The notes: generated from the sequence alone by a model not told the origin. DNA of 64,000 nucleotides from an uncultured Bacteroidia bacterium (GCA_902785575.1 CACZZF010000011.1:62001-126000), one strand, 5' to 3'; positions 42,654-51,874 are shown, numbered from the stretch's first letter. A program made the numbers and translations.

Positions 42654-44225
42654 CTATTGAATATTTAAATGATAATATTTTTCGATCTGTAAATCAGCGC
42701 ATTCCAAGTTTATCTCATACTTCTTTACCCCGTCTTCCACGGAGTACGGTGTGAAACCACAACGATCATAGAAGTCATGGACTTGACTGTTCTTTGCCGT
42801 TGGAACATAACACGCCCGCAGAGTCTTTAATCCCTGCTCTTTCAGCATAGAGAGCACAGCTTTCACAAAGGCTACCTCAATCCCCTTGCCCAGAATCCGG
42901 CAACTCAAAAGCAAGGAATCAATCTCATCACCGTTAACCATGATAGCACCGGTGATCCCGTTGTCACCGAAACGGTCGGCAACGCTCAGGCACCATATTT
43001 TCCAGCCAGAGGCCAGAAAAGCCTTGACGTCCGAATCGGTATAACGGCGGGTGGTAAGGTTGAACTGATTGGTCTTCTGCGTCATTTGGGCGATTCTCGG
43101 GATGTTGAATTCATTCGCCTGCTGGATGGTAAGCCGGATGTCAAGACTCTCCAGAAAGGCGCCGAAATCACTGAAAGACTCTTGAGCCTTGGCTCGCTCG
43201 GCGTTGGCTTTGTATTGAGCAGCCTTATTCTTGTCTTCCTCAGTCAAGGAATATACCTTGAAATAGTTATCAACCAAGCTCTTAAAGAAATCGGGCAGGC
43301 CGTAAGGCTGGGTCGGGAACTCTGGAACCGACACCATAGGAAGCATCTGCCGGATCAGTTCCCTCTCCGCAGGATTATCATCCACAAAAACGAAAGAATC
43401 AAGGCCTATATTCAACTCTTTCGCGAGTTCCTTTATGTTGGTCGCCTTATCGTCCCAATTGATCCTGGAAGCCGCGAAATGGTCCTTTTTAAGGATCATG
43501 AAAGGGTTCTTCTCCCAGACCTCGTCAACATCGCTCTCATTGTTCTTAGAGCATATTGCCAGAATCACCCCCGACTTCGACAACTCGAGCAATGCCTCCT
43601 GGAAAAACAGGAATGCTTTTCCGGGATAATCGCCACCGATCTTGATTCCTCCAGCGCCATCCTCGCCGAGAACTCCGCCCCAAAGCGTATTGTCCAGGTC
43701 GAGGACAAGGCACTTCTTCCGCCTCAGTGCGACACTCTCCGTCTTCTTGTTCCACCATGCCTGGAAATCCTTGGCTATCTTAGGGTTAAGCCCCATTTGA
43801 CTGATGAGATAAAACCTCCAGTCCATGAGGTCAGCCCGGGGATACATCCTGGTGAATTCCGAGAAATCTATAACCTTGAGATTCTGTCGCTTCCGCCCAG
43901 CGTCCCACAAGAATGAATTGTATGAATATACAGCCTCCTCCAGTCTCGCGTCATCCTCCGTCAACGGAACCTGATACAAGACATCCATCGTCAAGGCGAT
44001 CACAGACTTCCCTTCCGGTATCCTTTCAAGAACATACTCCAATTTCTGAGGGATAGCGGTTATCTCGTTACAGTTAGCCTCTACGTTGGCATGGACCGGA
44101 GCCTGATAGAACCAGACATACTCTTCAGCATCCTCGGGTATAAACGAGATATCATCGTACCCAGAGAATGAATATCCTTTCGGGAAGAAAGGCTCAAGAG
44201 TGTTATTGCGGAAAACGAACTTCAT
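42654..44225 (-). CDS. FkbH-like HAD-IIIC/GNAT protein
   Basis: A 523-residue three-part protein: an N-terminal SGNH-like region (1-160), a HAD-IIIC phosphatase-like core with Asp176-Leu-Asp178-Asn-Thr180 in VLDLDNTLWGGVLGEDG and FVFVDDNPAERELIR, and a C-terminal GNAT-like acyltransferase (RRYTDSDVKAF, SCRILGKGIEVAFVKAVL, YDRCGF). FkbH homologues dephosphorylate and transfer glycerate to an acyl carrier protein in polyketide extender-unit synthesis; capsule loci also contain them. The neighbouring carrier protein supports this. A different acyl substrate is possible. Confidence 0.82.
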   Translation of the reverse strand: MKFVFRNNTLEPFFPKGYSFSGYDDISFIPEDAEEYVWFYQAPVHANVEANCNEITAIPQKLEYVLERIPEGKSVIALTMDVLYQVPLTEDDARLEEAVYSYNSFLWDAGRKRQNLKVIDFSEFTRMYPRADLMDWRFYLISQMGLNPKIAKDFQAWWNKKTESVALRRKKCLVLDLDNTLWGGVLGEDGAGGIKIGGDYPGKAFLFFQEALLELSKSGVILAICSKNNESDVDEVWEKNPFMILKKDHFAASRINWDDKATNIKELAKELNIGLDSFVFVDDNPAERELIRQMLPMVSVPEFPTQPYGLPDFFKSLVDNYFKVYSLTEEDKNKAAQYKANAERAKAQESFSDFGAFLESLDIRLTIQQANEFNIPRIAQMTQKTNQFNLTTRRYTDSDVKAFLASGWKIWCLSVADRFGDNGITGAIMVNGDEIDSLLLSCRILGKGIEVAFVKAVLSMLKEQGLKTLRACYVPTAKNSQVHDFYDRCGFTPYSVEDGVKKYEINLECADLQIEKYYHLNIQ

Positions 44226-44234
44226 CTATAGAAA

Positions 44235-46175
44235 TCAATCTTGTCTCCTGAAATTGAATACAGTATTTCTGAACTCGTCTGGAACGCCGATGTCAAACAT
44301 CTGTCCTTGGATCCTGAGGCCAAGCAGTCCATACTTCTCCCTGACCCTCTCCAAAGCGGTTGTCAACTCGATCTCACCACGCTGGCTGACGACATTGTCT
44401 TCAACCATCTTTCCGAGTTCCGTAAACACCTCAGGTGTAATGATATAGGAGCCGAAAGCAGAATAATATTTCTTGCCGGCTCTGGATGATTCGACTCCGA
44501 GATACTCCTCAGCATAAGCGATGGAGGGTTTCTCGGTGATATTCGACATGTTCAGCACCTGCTCCTTCGCATCAAGCCAAGTACCACTTGTGATGCCATA
44601 GAAACTCACTTTCGAGAGCGGTGTCTCATGAATGGACATCATGGCCTGTTGGTACTTATCATAAGCCTCAATCAACTGGAGGGCGCAGCACTTCCCTATC
44701 GAGCTCTCGTACAAGGTGTCTCCCAGCAGTAGCAGGACAGGGTCGCCGGCGGCGAACTCAACTGTCTTGTAGACAGCGTCCCCAAATCCCTTTTTCTCAT
44801 ATTGATACGCATAGCTCAGTTTCTTCCCAATCTCCATCAGACGCGATTCGTACTCGACTTTCTCAGGGGACAATTTCGATAAATGTTCGGGGGAAATCGG
44901 CCTCTCAAACAAGTTGCGATACATCTCACGCTCCTCCTCACTTCCAAGCACCAGGCAAATCTCCTCAATCCCGGCCTCAAGGCACTCCTCAAGAAGAATC
45001 AGGATCGCGGGCTTTACCAGATTGTCTTTATCGACTATCGGGAAAAACTCCTTTCTCAAGAATCGTGTTTCGGGATAAAGCCTTGAACCGAATCCGGCGA
45101 CTGGGATGATGGCCTTGGTGATCTTATGGGTGGGCGAAATCGTGAAACTGTAGGCGGCTAAGCCCTTGGTTTTCAAATATGTGACAAGTTTCTCCTGGGA
45201 TTCCTGGTCTTTCGCCAGGAATTGGACGGAGCCATCTCCCTGGCTTCCCACTCCCTTCCCTCCGAAAGAAAGAGACTTGACCACAGGATCCTTCAATATC
45301 TTGTGCAATGCCGGAGCCTTCAATTGCGAAGGGCTCATAGGAGCGACATAGGAGTCAAAAACCTCCTGAGCCTCTGTCATGAGAAGCCCAAGTTTCTCAG
45401 TCTCCCCTTCCCTCATATATTCCACCGCACGAGAGACTATATCCTGGTTGATCTCGCCAAGAGCCTTATGCTCATTAACTTCCTTCTCCGTCTGGGCGAA
45501 GGGATACCCCCTGTTCAGGTCAGATAGAATCTTTATCGTGTCTTTCTTGCCATCCAGATTGGAGAACACCCAATACAATGGACGATTGATGTTCAACCGC
45601 TCGACCTCGACTTCCTCAGCGTCAAAAGTCATCGTCACTGGATGAGGACCGAAAGCGCAAGCCTGGTCCAGTCTCCCACACCGAGAAGGAGTTCTGAGCT
45701 CACCCCAATAGGCGATATTCATCTCGCCCATCGTGCTGAGATTCAGGTCATAAAGCTGATTGAAAGCCCTTGCGACCAAGACACATATCGCCGCGCTTGA
45801 GGACAGGCCACTCTTGATCGGCATGTCCATCTTGGTGACATGGATGTGACATCCGCCTTTGACCCTGTACCATTCCAACATGTAGCTGGCGACTCCGGCG
45901 CAATAGCTGAAAAAAGATCCGCTCCGAGCGACATTCTTCAGATCCTGGAGATCCATCTTACATGAGAAATCTTCCCAAATATCAGCTAGTTCCGGAGATT
46001 CGGAGGTGATTTCAAAGAATGGGCTTTTCTCCGCGGTGGCGTAAATGCCATGGTTGATTCCGGTGACAATGGCGACTCCTGGCGCGATGTCCGAGTTCAT
46101 GGCACGGTACTTTCCCGCCCAATCACTATGCTCGCCAAAGAGGCATAACCTGCCGGGGACGAATAGATCGATCAT
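44235..46175 (-). CDS. Fusion: GHMP-family sugar kinase and sugar-1-phosphate nucleotidylyltransferase
   Basis: 646 residues in two domains. The N-terminal 345 carry the GHMP-kinase signatures PGRLCLFGEHSDWAG and PIKSGLSSSAAICVLV (119-134) and a C-terminal GGKGVGSQGDGSVQF. After a short joint the second domain begins KAIIPVAGFGSRLYPETRFLRK (nucleotide motif at 361-370), then LLLLGDTLY and GEIELTTALERV, resembling UTP-glucose-1-phosphate uridylyltransferase. It probably converts a free sugar to the 1-phosphate and then to an NDP-sugar. Fucose salvage enzyme FKP has the same two activities in reverse domain order; this is a different arrangement. Sugar identity unknown. Confidence 0.83.
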   Translation of the reverse strand: MIDLFVPGRLCLFGEHSDWAGKYRAMNSDIAPGVAIVTGINHGIYATAEKSPFFEITSESPELADIWEDFSCKMDLQDLKNVARSGSFFSYCAGVASYMLEWYRVKGGCHIHVTKMDMPIKSGLSSSAAICVLVARAFNQLYDLNLSTMGEMNIAYWGELRTPSRCGRLDQACAFGPHPVTMTFDAEEVEVERLNINRPLYWVFSNLDGKKDTIKILSDLNRGYPFAQTEKEVNEHKALGEINQDIVSRAVEYMREGETEKLGLLMTEAQEVFDSYVAPMSPSQLKAPALHKILKDPVVKSLSFGGKGVGSQGDGSVQFLAKDQESQEKLVTYLKTKGLAAYSFTISPTHKITKAIIPVAGFGSRLYPETRFLRKEFFPIVDKDNLVKPAILILLEECLEAGIEEICLVLGSEEEREMYRNLFERPISPEHLSKLSPEKVEYESRLMEIGKKLSYAYQYEKKGFGDAVYKTVEFAAGDPVLLLLGDTLYESSIGKCCALQLIEAYDKYQQAMMSIHETPLSKVSFYGITSGTWLDAKEQVLNMSNITEKPSIAYAEEYLGVESSRAGKKYYSAFGSYIITPEVFTELGKMVEDNVVSQRGEIELTTALERVREKYGLLGLRIQGQMFDIGVPDEFRNTVFNFRRQD

Positions 46176-46189
46176 ATGGCTAGAAACAC

Positions 46190-47242
46190 TTAATATTCAA
46201 TAAGATCAGAAATTCGACATTGCCGCAAATCCAACAAAACGCTGCCCCATGAGAGGCCGGCTCCAAATCCGGATAAAACAACACGTTCACGGTTTGGATA
46301 ACTATTCTTCAACTCAGAGACAATAGTCAACGGTATTGAAGCAGAGCTAGTATTACCGAAATATCGTAAACTGTATGGAGTTTTTTCGGGGGACAATTTC
46401 AACCTTTTTGTATAAAAATCAGTCATGAACTTATTCGCCTGGTGGAATATCAGAAGATCGAGATTATCTATAGAGACTCCAGACTCTGACAAAACACAGC
46501 CAATGTCCTTCGGCTCGACTCTCATTCCGAAATTAAATACATCCATGCCATTCATCCTGAAATGTTCTTCAGATCTGCGATTTCCCGCGGCATCCTCAAC
46601 CAACTTCAACCCTTCCTCGCAACTTGGGTTCCTGAATCCACCATAAGGAACCATCATAACTTCATATCCACTTCCATCAGAGTTTAAAGAGAAAACAGCA
46701 TTCCCGAAATCGCCTTTTTCGATGAGTGTGGCAGTTCCCGCGTCCCCGAAAAGCGGAGTGTTAACTTTATCATATCGGGAAACTATCTTCGACATGGTTT
46801 CTCCTACAAGAAGCAAAACCCTATCAATCCCCGCTTGGGATGCGAATGAATATGCGATCGAAAGGCCATAAACAAAACCTGAGCAAGCGAGATTCACATC
46901 AAATGCGAGCGTGGTCTTCGGAAGGCCAAGCCTGTGCTGTAGAATAGGGGCTGTCGCCGGCTGGCGATAGTCAGGAGTCTGACTGACGAATATCAGGGCA
47001 CCTATAGATTCAGGCTCTATCTCATTGTCATACAACAATTTCTTAGCAGCCGCAAAGCACAGGTCCGAAGAACAGACTTTGTCATCAGCAAGTCTTTTTT
47101 CTTCGATACCGATAGTATTGATTATTTTATCTATCTCAGATCTGGGCATCAGATACTCCAAATCGCAGTTTCGCTCCACCTTACTCGGGACACAGGCCGA
47201 GACAGCGGAGATTCCGATCCCATTTGTTTTTATAATTGCCAT
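46190..47242 (-). CDS. Beta-ketoacyl-ACP synthase III-like
   Basis: A 350-residue thiolase-fold enzyme with the complete FabH triad: Cys120 in DVNLACSGFVYGLS, His267 in LLIFHQANKFM and Asn297 in RYFGNTSSASIP. It would condense an acyl-CoA with a carrier-bound malonyl or other unit. Housekeeping FabH is normally in the fatty-acid cluster, so a copy inside a polysaccharide locus, beside its own carrier protein and reductase, points to making a short hydroxyacyl group for sugar N- or O-acylation. Confidence 0.86.
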   Translation of the reverse strand: MAIIKTNGIGISAVSACVPSKVERNCDLEYLMPRSEIDKIINTIGIEEKRLADDKVCSSDLCFAAAKKLLYDNEIEPESIGALIFVSQTPDYRQPATAPILQHRLGLPKTTLAFDVNLACSGFVYGLSIAYSFASQAGIDRVLLLVGETMSKIVSRYDKVNTPLFGDAGTATLIEKGDFGNAVFSLNSDGSGYEVMMVPYGGFRNPSCEEGLKLVEDAAGNRRSEEHFRMNGMDVFNFGMRVEPKDIGCVLSESGVSIDNLDLLIFHQANKFMTDFYTKRLKLSPEKTPYSLRYFGNTSSASIPLTIVSELKNSYPNRERVVLSGFGAGLSWGSVLLDLRQCRISDLIEY

Positions 47243-47251
47243 ACGAAATTA

Positions 47252-47992
47252 TTAAAGGTTGCTTCCACCATCCATCCGGATCTGAGTTCCAGTGATCCAA
47301 CGGCTGGCATCGCTGAATAAATAAATAGCCGCATAAGCCACATCCAAAGGAGATCCGAACCCCAGAGGATACATGGCCTCTTGTTTTTCTAAGTCTTTGT
47401 CTGATATGCTGTTAAGAGTGCTCAATAGTTCTGTGCGGATCATCATCGGCATGATAGAATTCGAGCGGATCTTCCGAGAGACAAGTTCCTTGGCATAAGC
47501 ACGCATGATCCCGTTGACCGCGGATTTTGAAGCCGCATATATACCAAGACCAGGCTCTACCTTCTCGGCACCGTATGAACTCATCCAAACGAGGGATCCG
47601 CCCTTGTTGATCTTCTTCTTGACCAACAATTGTTTAAGCATCAAAATAGGAGCGGTGAGATTGACATCAAACACACGTTTGAGCTTCTCTTCCGTGATAA
47701 ACTTGACTGGGGTAGTGTCTGACACACCGGCACACAAAAACACTCCATCCAGAGCGGGGCTTTCCTCTCCCAGATTCTTCAGGAACTCCTCATCACAAAG
47801 ATTGCCGGTGAATTGGAGGTGGCCATCCCCTTCCAATTGCGGCATAAGCTTCTCAAGCCCCTCTCCATTCAAATCAACCGCGACAATCTTCGCTCCAAGC
47901 TTGGAACTTTCTATCGAGGTGGCTTTCCCGATCCCGGAAGCGGCTCCAGTGATCAGGATCGTTTTCCCCTCAAGTGAATATGGATTATACAT
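47252..47992 (-). CDS. Short-chain dehydrogenase (FabG-like 3-ketoacyl reductase)
   Basis: About 246 residues from the ATG at 47992 (TAATATG junction with the upstream stop; a longer start at 48013 would overlap by 20 bases). The cofactor motif ITGAASGIGKAT, NLCDEEF, catalytic Ser-Tyr-Lys as SSYGAEKVEPGLGIYAASKSAV and C-terminal ITGTQIRMDGGSNL are classical SDR. With ketoacyl synthase and carrier protein next door it probably reduces a 3-ketoacyl-carrier to the hydroxyacyl form. A sugar substrate is the alternative. Confidence 0.85.
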   Translation of the reverse strand: MYNPYSLEGKTILITGAASGIGKATSIESSKLGAKIVAVDLNGEGLEKLMPQLEGDGHLQFTGNLCDEEFLKNLGEESPALDGVFLCAGVSDTTPVKFITEEKLKRVFDVNLTAPILMLKQLLVKKKINKGGSLVWMSSYGAEKVEPGLGIYAASKSAVNGIMRAYAKELVSRKIRSNSIMPMMIRTELLSTLNSISDKDLEKQEAMYPLGFGSPLDVAYAAIYLFSDASRWITGTQIRMDGGSNL

Positions 47993-47993
47993 A

Positions 47994-48230
47994 TTACTGC
48001 TCGATTCGCTCATTTACAATATTATAGATATCAGAGACACGATTCGCGTTCTCCATCTCATTCGCAGAGAGAATGACATCATATTCCTCGGCGCACATGG
48101 CCATAATAGACAGTGCGACAATTGATGACCATCCGTCTATGTCACGAAACAGAGTCTCCAAAGACAATCCTTCAGGCTCGTCATCAAACTGGTCAGCGAA
48201 GTTCTGCAGAAATTGTTTTTCGTCCACCAT
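47994..48230 (-). CDS. Acyl carrier protein (second)
   Basis: A 78-residue acidic carrier protein with the attachment serine (probably Ser36) in DIDGWSSIVALSIMAM and helix III in SDIYNIVNERIEQ. It differs strongly from the other ACP in this locus. Immediately upstream of the reductase and ketoacyl synthase genes, it presumably carries their substrate. Confidence 0.82.
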   Translation of the reverse strand: MVDEKQFLQNFADQFDDEPEGLSLETLFRDIDGWSSIVALSIMAMCAEEYDVILSANEMENANRVSDIYNIVNERIEQ

Positions 48231-48251
48231 AATAATTTAATATTTAATAAT

Positions 48252-48896
48252 TTAGAATTTCATTCGAGTGGCCGGATTCCCAAGATAGAGGTTCCCGTCC
48301 TTGGTTTTTCTAATTATGACACTATTAGCTCCGATCCGTGTGTCATTCCCGATCTTAATGCCCTGGAGAACAACAGACTGCACACCAAAGAAATTGCCAT
48401 CTCCGATCTGAACCTCCCCGGAGATATTACAAGACGGCATAACGACATTGAAACTTCCGATAGTGACATCATGTCCAATGGGAATATAGCCATTAAACAA
48501 ATTGAAGTCACCGATTCGCACATTGCAACTAACGAGGCAGTTATGGCATATTATATTTCCTTTTCCGATACGCAAGCTGTCTTTGTCAAGGAAACACACG
48601 GAAGGAGCTATAATATTCGGGAATTCAACCACAGGATTGGTTATCCTCTCGGCAATCGATCTCACCGCCACGGCAGAGCCAACGGCAATCACAACCGCGA
48701 TCGATTTGGAGCGATGCTCCAACCATTCAGAGCCACCAAGCACTGTCCCATATTCATTGGAAGAACCGTGCAATTTGGTGTTATCATCCAGGAAACCGAC
48801 AATATTCCACTGCGGCTCATTCTTGTTGATCAAGCGCAACAGGCATGCGGCTTCACGGCCCATACCACCGGCACCGTATATTACAATATCCTTCAT
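48252..48896 (-). CDS. NeuD/PglD-like sugar O/N-acyltransferase
   Basis: About 215 residues from the ATG at 48896: a short Rossmann-like start (MKDIVIYGAGGMGREAACLL) followed by left-handed beta-helix hexapeptide repeats (IGDFNLFNGYIPIGHDVTIG, VVLQGIKIGNDTRIGANSVI). NeuD/PglD relatives transfer acetyl from acetyl-CoA to the 4-amino of the UDP-sugar. Position next to the initiating transferase is usual for PglC/PglD pairs. The nearby acyl-carrier genes raise the chance that it uses a carrier-bound acyl group instead. Confidence 0.85.
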   Translation of the reverse strand: MKDIVIYGAGGMGREAACLLRLINKNEPQWNIVGFLDDNTKLHGSSNEYGTVLGGSEWLEHRSKSIAVVIAVGSAVAVRSIAERITNPVVEFPNIIAPSVCFLDKDSLRIGKGNIICHNCLVSCNVRIGDFNLFNGYIPIGHDVTIGSFNVVMPSCNISGEVQIGDGNFFGVQSVVLQGIKIGNDTRIGANSVIIRKTKDGNLYLGNPATRMKF

Positions 48897-48897
48897 A

Positions 48898-49506
48898 TCA
48901 ATTATTTCCATTAAAGGGCTCCATCGTGGCGGAGTTGTCCGCACTGATGCCTTCCCTTCTCAAAACATTCCCTATAGTCTTCCAGATCACCTGTATGTCA
49001 GTCCACAAAGTGCAATGGTCGACATACCAGACATCGTACTTGAACTTGTCGGCCCAGCTAATCGTGTTTCTTCCATGGCACTGCGCCCATCCGCTGATTC
49101 CTGGCCGGACCTCATGCCTACGGCGTTGTTCCGCATTGTATAGAGGCAGATACTGGACCAGCAACGGCCTCGGCCCGATAAGCGACATATCCCCCTTCAG
49201 AACATTTACCAACTGAGGCAGTTCATCAATTGAAGTGGATCTCACAAATCTGCCGACTTTTGTCAGTCTAACCTCGTCCGGAAGCAAATTCCCATCAGCG
49301 TCCCGCTCGTCAGTCATTGTCTTGAACTTAATGACTCTGAATATCTTCTCTCCTTTCCCCGGCCGTTCCTGGAGGAAAAACGCACCCGCACCCTTATTGG
49401 CGAAATGCAACCAGATCGCCACGATGACCAGGAACCACCCGACCAGCGCCAAAGCGATCAGAGCGATCACGAAATCAAGAACACGCTTAATAAAACGCTT
49501 ATACAT
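48898..49506 (-). CDS. Initiating sugar-phosphate transferase (PglC-like)
   Basis: About 202 residues, a single N-terminal membrane segment (VLDFVIALIALALVGWFLVI) then the monotopic phosphoglycosyltransferase core with VIKFKTMTDERDADGNLLPD, RSTSIDELPQLVNVLKGDMS and LIGPRPLL. It transfers a sugar-1-phosphate, probably diNAc-bacillosamine type, to undecaprenyl phosphate, starting the repeat unit. The ATG at 49506 is used; it overlaps the glycosyltransferase stop by 8 bases. Confidence 0.9.
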   Translation of the reverse strand: MYKRFIKRVLDFVIALIALALVGWFLVIVAIWLHFANKGAGAFFLQERPGKGEKIFRVIKFKTMTDERDADGNLLPDEVRLTKVGRFVRSTSIDELPQLVNVLKGDMSLIGPRPLLVQYLPLYNAEQRRRHEVRPGISGWAQCHGRNTISWADKFKYDVWYVDHCTLWTDIQVIWKTIGNVLRREGISADNSATMEPFNGNN

Positions 49507-50602
49507 TGGCAATGGACTTTATCGCTTCCAGGTACGCTTCGACAACGATATCACGATTGAACTCCCTGACGACCTTCTCACGAGCAGCCTCTCCCATCTT
49601 TTTCTTCTCGTCATAAGGGAGGTTGATAAAGCACTCGACTTTAGCAATAAGATCCTGGGAATCACGTGCTTTGACAATATATCCGGTAATACCATCATCC
49701 ACAGTCTCACGGCAGCCAGGCACGTCTGTAGTAATAACAGGACGGCCATTAGCGGAGCTCTCTAGATTCACGTTGGACATACCCTCATGGTACGATGGCA
49801 TTATGGAGCAATGAACACCAGTAAAATAGGGCCTGACATCTGTTGTAGTACCCAGATAATTGATTATACCCTTCGAGACCAATGAATCCAAACGGCCCTT
49901 GTAATCCCCTTCACTGTCTCCCAGAATCCGGAATTCAGTAGAAGGATACTTGCTTTTGATAAATTCAGTCGCTTGGAACAATTCTTCGATTCCTTTGTCT
50001 TTCAACAGGCGGCCTATGAAGAGAAAAACTGTCGAGCCATCTTCTGAAGGATATGGCTGCGTCTGATGGTAATCAACGTTGACGCCAGAACCAGGCAGAA
50101 GAACGGTTTCTCCATTTACTATCTTATTGTCAATGAACAGTTTCTGATTAGTGGCATTTTGGAAGAACACGGTCTTTGCCTTAGCGAGGCCTCTCTTATA
50201 CATCCACAATGTCAACTTTTGCAGCAAACCACCATTTTCGATAGCGTCACCCAAGCCGGTAATATTCGCCAATTGCGGAGTCTTCGTCAACCTGCAAGCG
50301 ATCCCCCCGTAAACATTTGGTTTGATCGTGTATGTCAGGACGGCGACCGGATTATAAGTCCTGATCAACTTACGGTAATGAGCCAGAAGTTTAATGTCAG
50401 CTAAAGGATTCGTCCCCCTTCTGTTCAAAGGTGATTTGATAATCTGGCAACCGAGAGATACGAAATATTCCGCTCGAGAATCATCATTAGGCGCCGAGAT
50501 GACAACTGAGAACCCATTGTCAACAATGGCCTTTACAACCTCCTTCCGGAAAACGAATAGGCCACCGATGTGATTGATTAATATGAGTATCGAACCTCTC
50601 AT
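49499..50602 (-). CDS. Glycosyltransferase family 4-type
   Basis: About 367 residues in a GT-B fold: N-terminal ILILINHIGGLFVFRKEVV, LLPGSGVNVDYHQTQP, VFLFIGRLLKDKGIEELFQ and the donor loop PSYHEGMSNVNLESSANGRP with the family's E-x7-E spacing (E-G-M-S-N-V-N-L-E). It likely adds the next sugar after PglC. The ATG at 50602 follows the dehydrogenase stop closely. Confidence 0.87.
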   Translation of the reverse strand: MRGSILILINHIGGLFVFRKEVVKAIVDNGFSVVISAPNDDSRAEYFVSLGCQIIKSPLNRRGTNPLADIKLLAHYRKLIRTYNPVAVLTYTIKPNVYGGIACRLTKTPQLANITGLGDAIENGGLLQKLTLWMYKRGLAKAKTVFFQNATNQKLFIDNKIVNGETVLLPGSGVNVDYHQTQPYPSEDGSTVFLFIGRLLKDKGIEELFQATEFIKSKYPSTEFRILGDSEGDYKGRLDSLVSKGIINYLGTTTDVRPYFTGVHCSIMPSYHEGMSNVNLESSANGRPVITTDVPGCRETVDDGITGYIVKARDSQDLIAKVECFINLPYDEKKKMGEAAREKVVREFNRDIVVEAYLEAIKSIANV

Positions 50603-50605
50603 CAA

Positions 50606-51874
50606 TTATAGACGTCCTTCAATCAATGACCGATCCAGGGTGCCTTTGACATCAAACACCACATGCTTGTCTTTCAATAGGTTCCGGATGTCAAGACCCT
50701 GAAATTCCTTATGCGCCACCGCGGCGATCAAAGCGTCGAACTTATTGGCCGGCACCTCATTGACGACAGGAATGCCGTACTCCCGCTCGACAATAGCCGG
50801 ATTTGCCCAGGGATCATATACAGTGATCTTCAGGTTATATTCCGCAAGGGTCCGATAGATGTCAATGACCTTGGTGTTACGCACATCTGGACAGTTTTCC
50901 TTGAAAGTAAAACCTAAGATAAGAATCTCTGAACCAAGAACTTGTATTCCTTTCTTGAGCATGAGCTTGATGGTCTGTAGAGCGACATGCTCCCCCATCC
51001 CGTCATTCATCCTGCGACCGGCGAGGATGATCTCAGGATTGTACCCATAACGTTTAGCGCATTGTGCCAAATAATATGGATCCACTCCGATGCAGTGACC
51101 TCCGACAAGGCCGGGACGGAATGGCAAGAAGTTCCATTTGGTTCCAGCCGCCTCAAGCACGTCAAGGGTATCTATACCCATCTTGTTGAATATCTTAGAC
51201 AACTCGTTGACGAAAGCTATATTGATGTCACGCTGGGAGTTTTCGATGACTTTGGCCGCCTCGGCGACCTTAATCGAGGGTGCCAGATGAGTCCCTGCCT
51301 CAATCACGCTCGCATATACTTCGTTGACATATTCTCCAATCTCTGGAGTCGATCCCGAAGTCACTTTCTTTATGTGCTCGACCGTATGGAGTTTATCCCC
51401 GGGATTGATCCTCTCAGGGCTGTATCCGGCATAAAAGTCCACATTAAGCTTCAACCCTGAAACGCTCTCCACAACCGGGATGCACTCGTCTTCTGTAACT
51501 CCTGGGTAAACAGTTGATTCATAGACAACAACATCTCCTTTGGAGATCACTTTCCCGACAGTTGTGCTAGCTCCATAGAGAGGGCGAAGATCGGGATTAT
51601 TGTCAGCGTCAACAGGGGTCGGCACAGCGACTATATAGAAATTGCAATCGCGGATTTCCTCGATGTCAGCAGTGCACTTGAAGCCATGGTTATCGATGGC
51701 GTCTTTAAGCAGATTATCACCGACTTCGAGAGTGGAGTCATGACCAGACATGAGGGCATCGACTCGGCGCTGGTTCATATCGAAACCGACCGTCGGATAC
51801 TTGGTCGAGAATAACCTTGCCAGCGGCAGGCCGACATAGCCCAATCCTATGACGCAGATCCTTGTTTCTTTCAT
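50606..51874 (-). CDS. UDP-N-acetyl-D-galactosamine dehydrogenase-like (WbpO/TviB)
   Basis: A 422-residue nucleotide-sugar dehydrogenase. NAD-binding motif VIGLGYVGLPLARLF, YESTVYPGVTED, the active-site Cys in RPGLVGGHCIGVDPYYL and the C-terminal ILGFTFKENCPDVRNTKV are diagnostic for the UDP-GlcNAc/GalNAc 6-dehydrogenase branch. With the 4-epimerase just upstream it should produce UDP-GalNAcA, making the polymer acidic. Confidence 0.92.
   Translation of the reverse strand: MKETRICVIGLGYVGLPLARLFSTKYPTVGFDMNQRRVDALMSGHDSTLEVGDNLLKDAIDNHGFKCTADIEEIRDCNFYIVAVPTPVDADNNPDLRPLYGASTTVGKVISKGDVVVYESTVYPGVTEDECIPVVESVSGLKLNVDFYAGYSPERINPGDKLHTVEHIKKVTSGSTPEIGEYVNEVYASVIEAGTHLAPSIKVAEAAKVIENSQRDINIAFVNELSKIFNKMGIDTLDVLEAAGTKWNFLPFRPGLVGGHCIGVDPYYLAQCAKRYGYNPEIILAGRRMNDGMGEHVALQTIKLMLKKGIQVLGSEILILGFTFKENCPDVRNTKVIDIYRTLAEYNLKITVYDPWANPAIVEREYGIPVVNEVPANKFDALIAAVAHKEFQGLDIRNLLKDKHVVFDVKGTLDRSLIEGRL

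Noticed and set aside
46190..48230. Housekeeping fatty-acid synthesis cluster
   Set aside because: No fabD, fabF or plsX nearby, and the genes are embedded in a glycosyltransferase operon; a dedicated accessory pathway is more likely.
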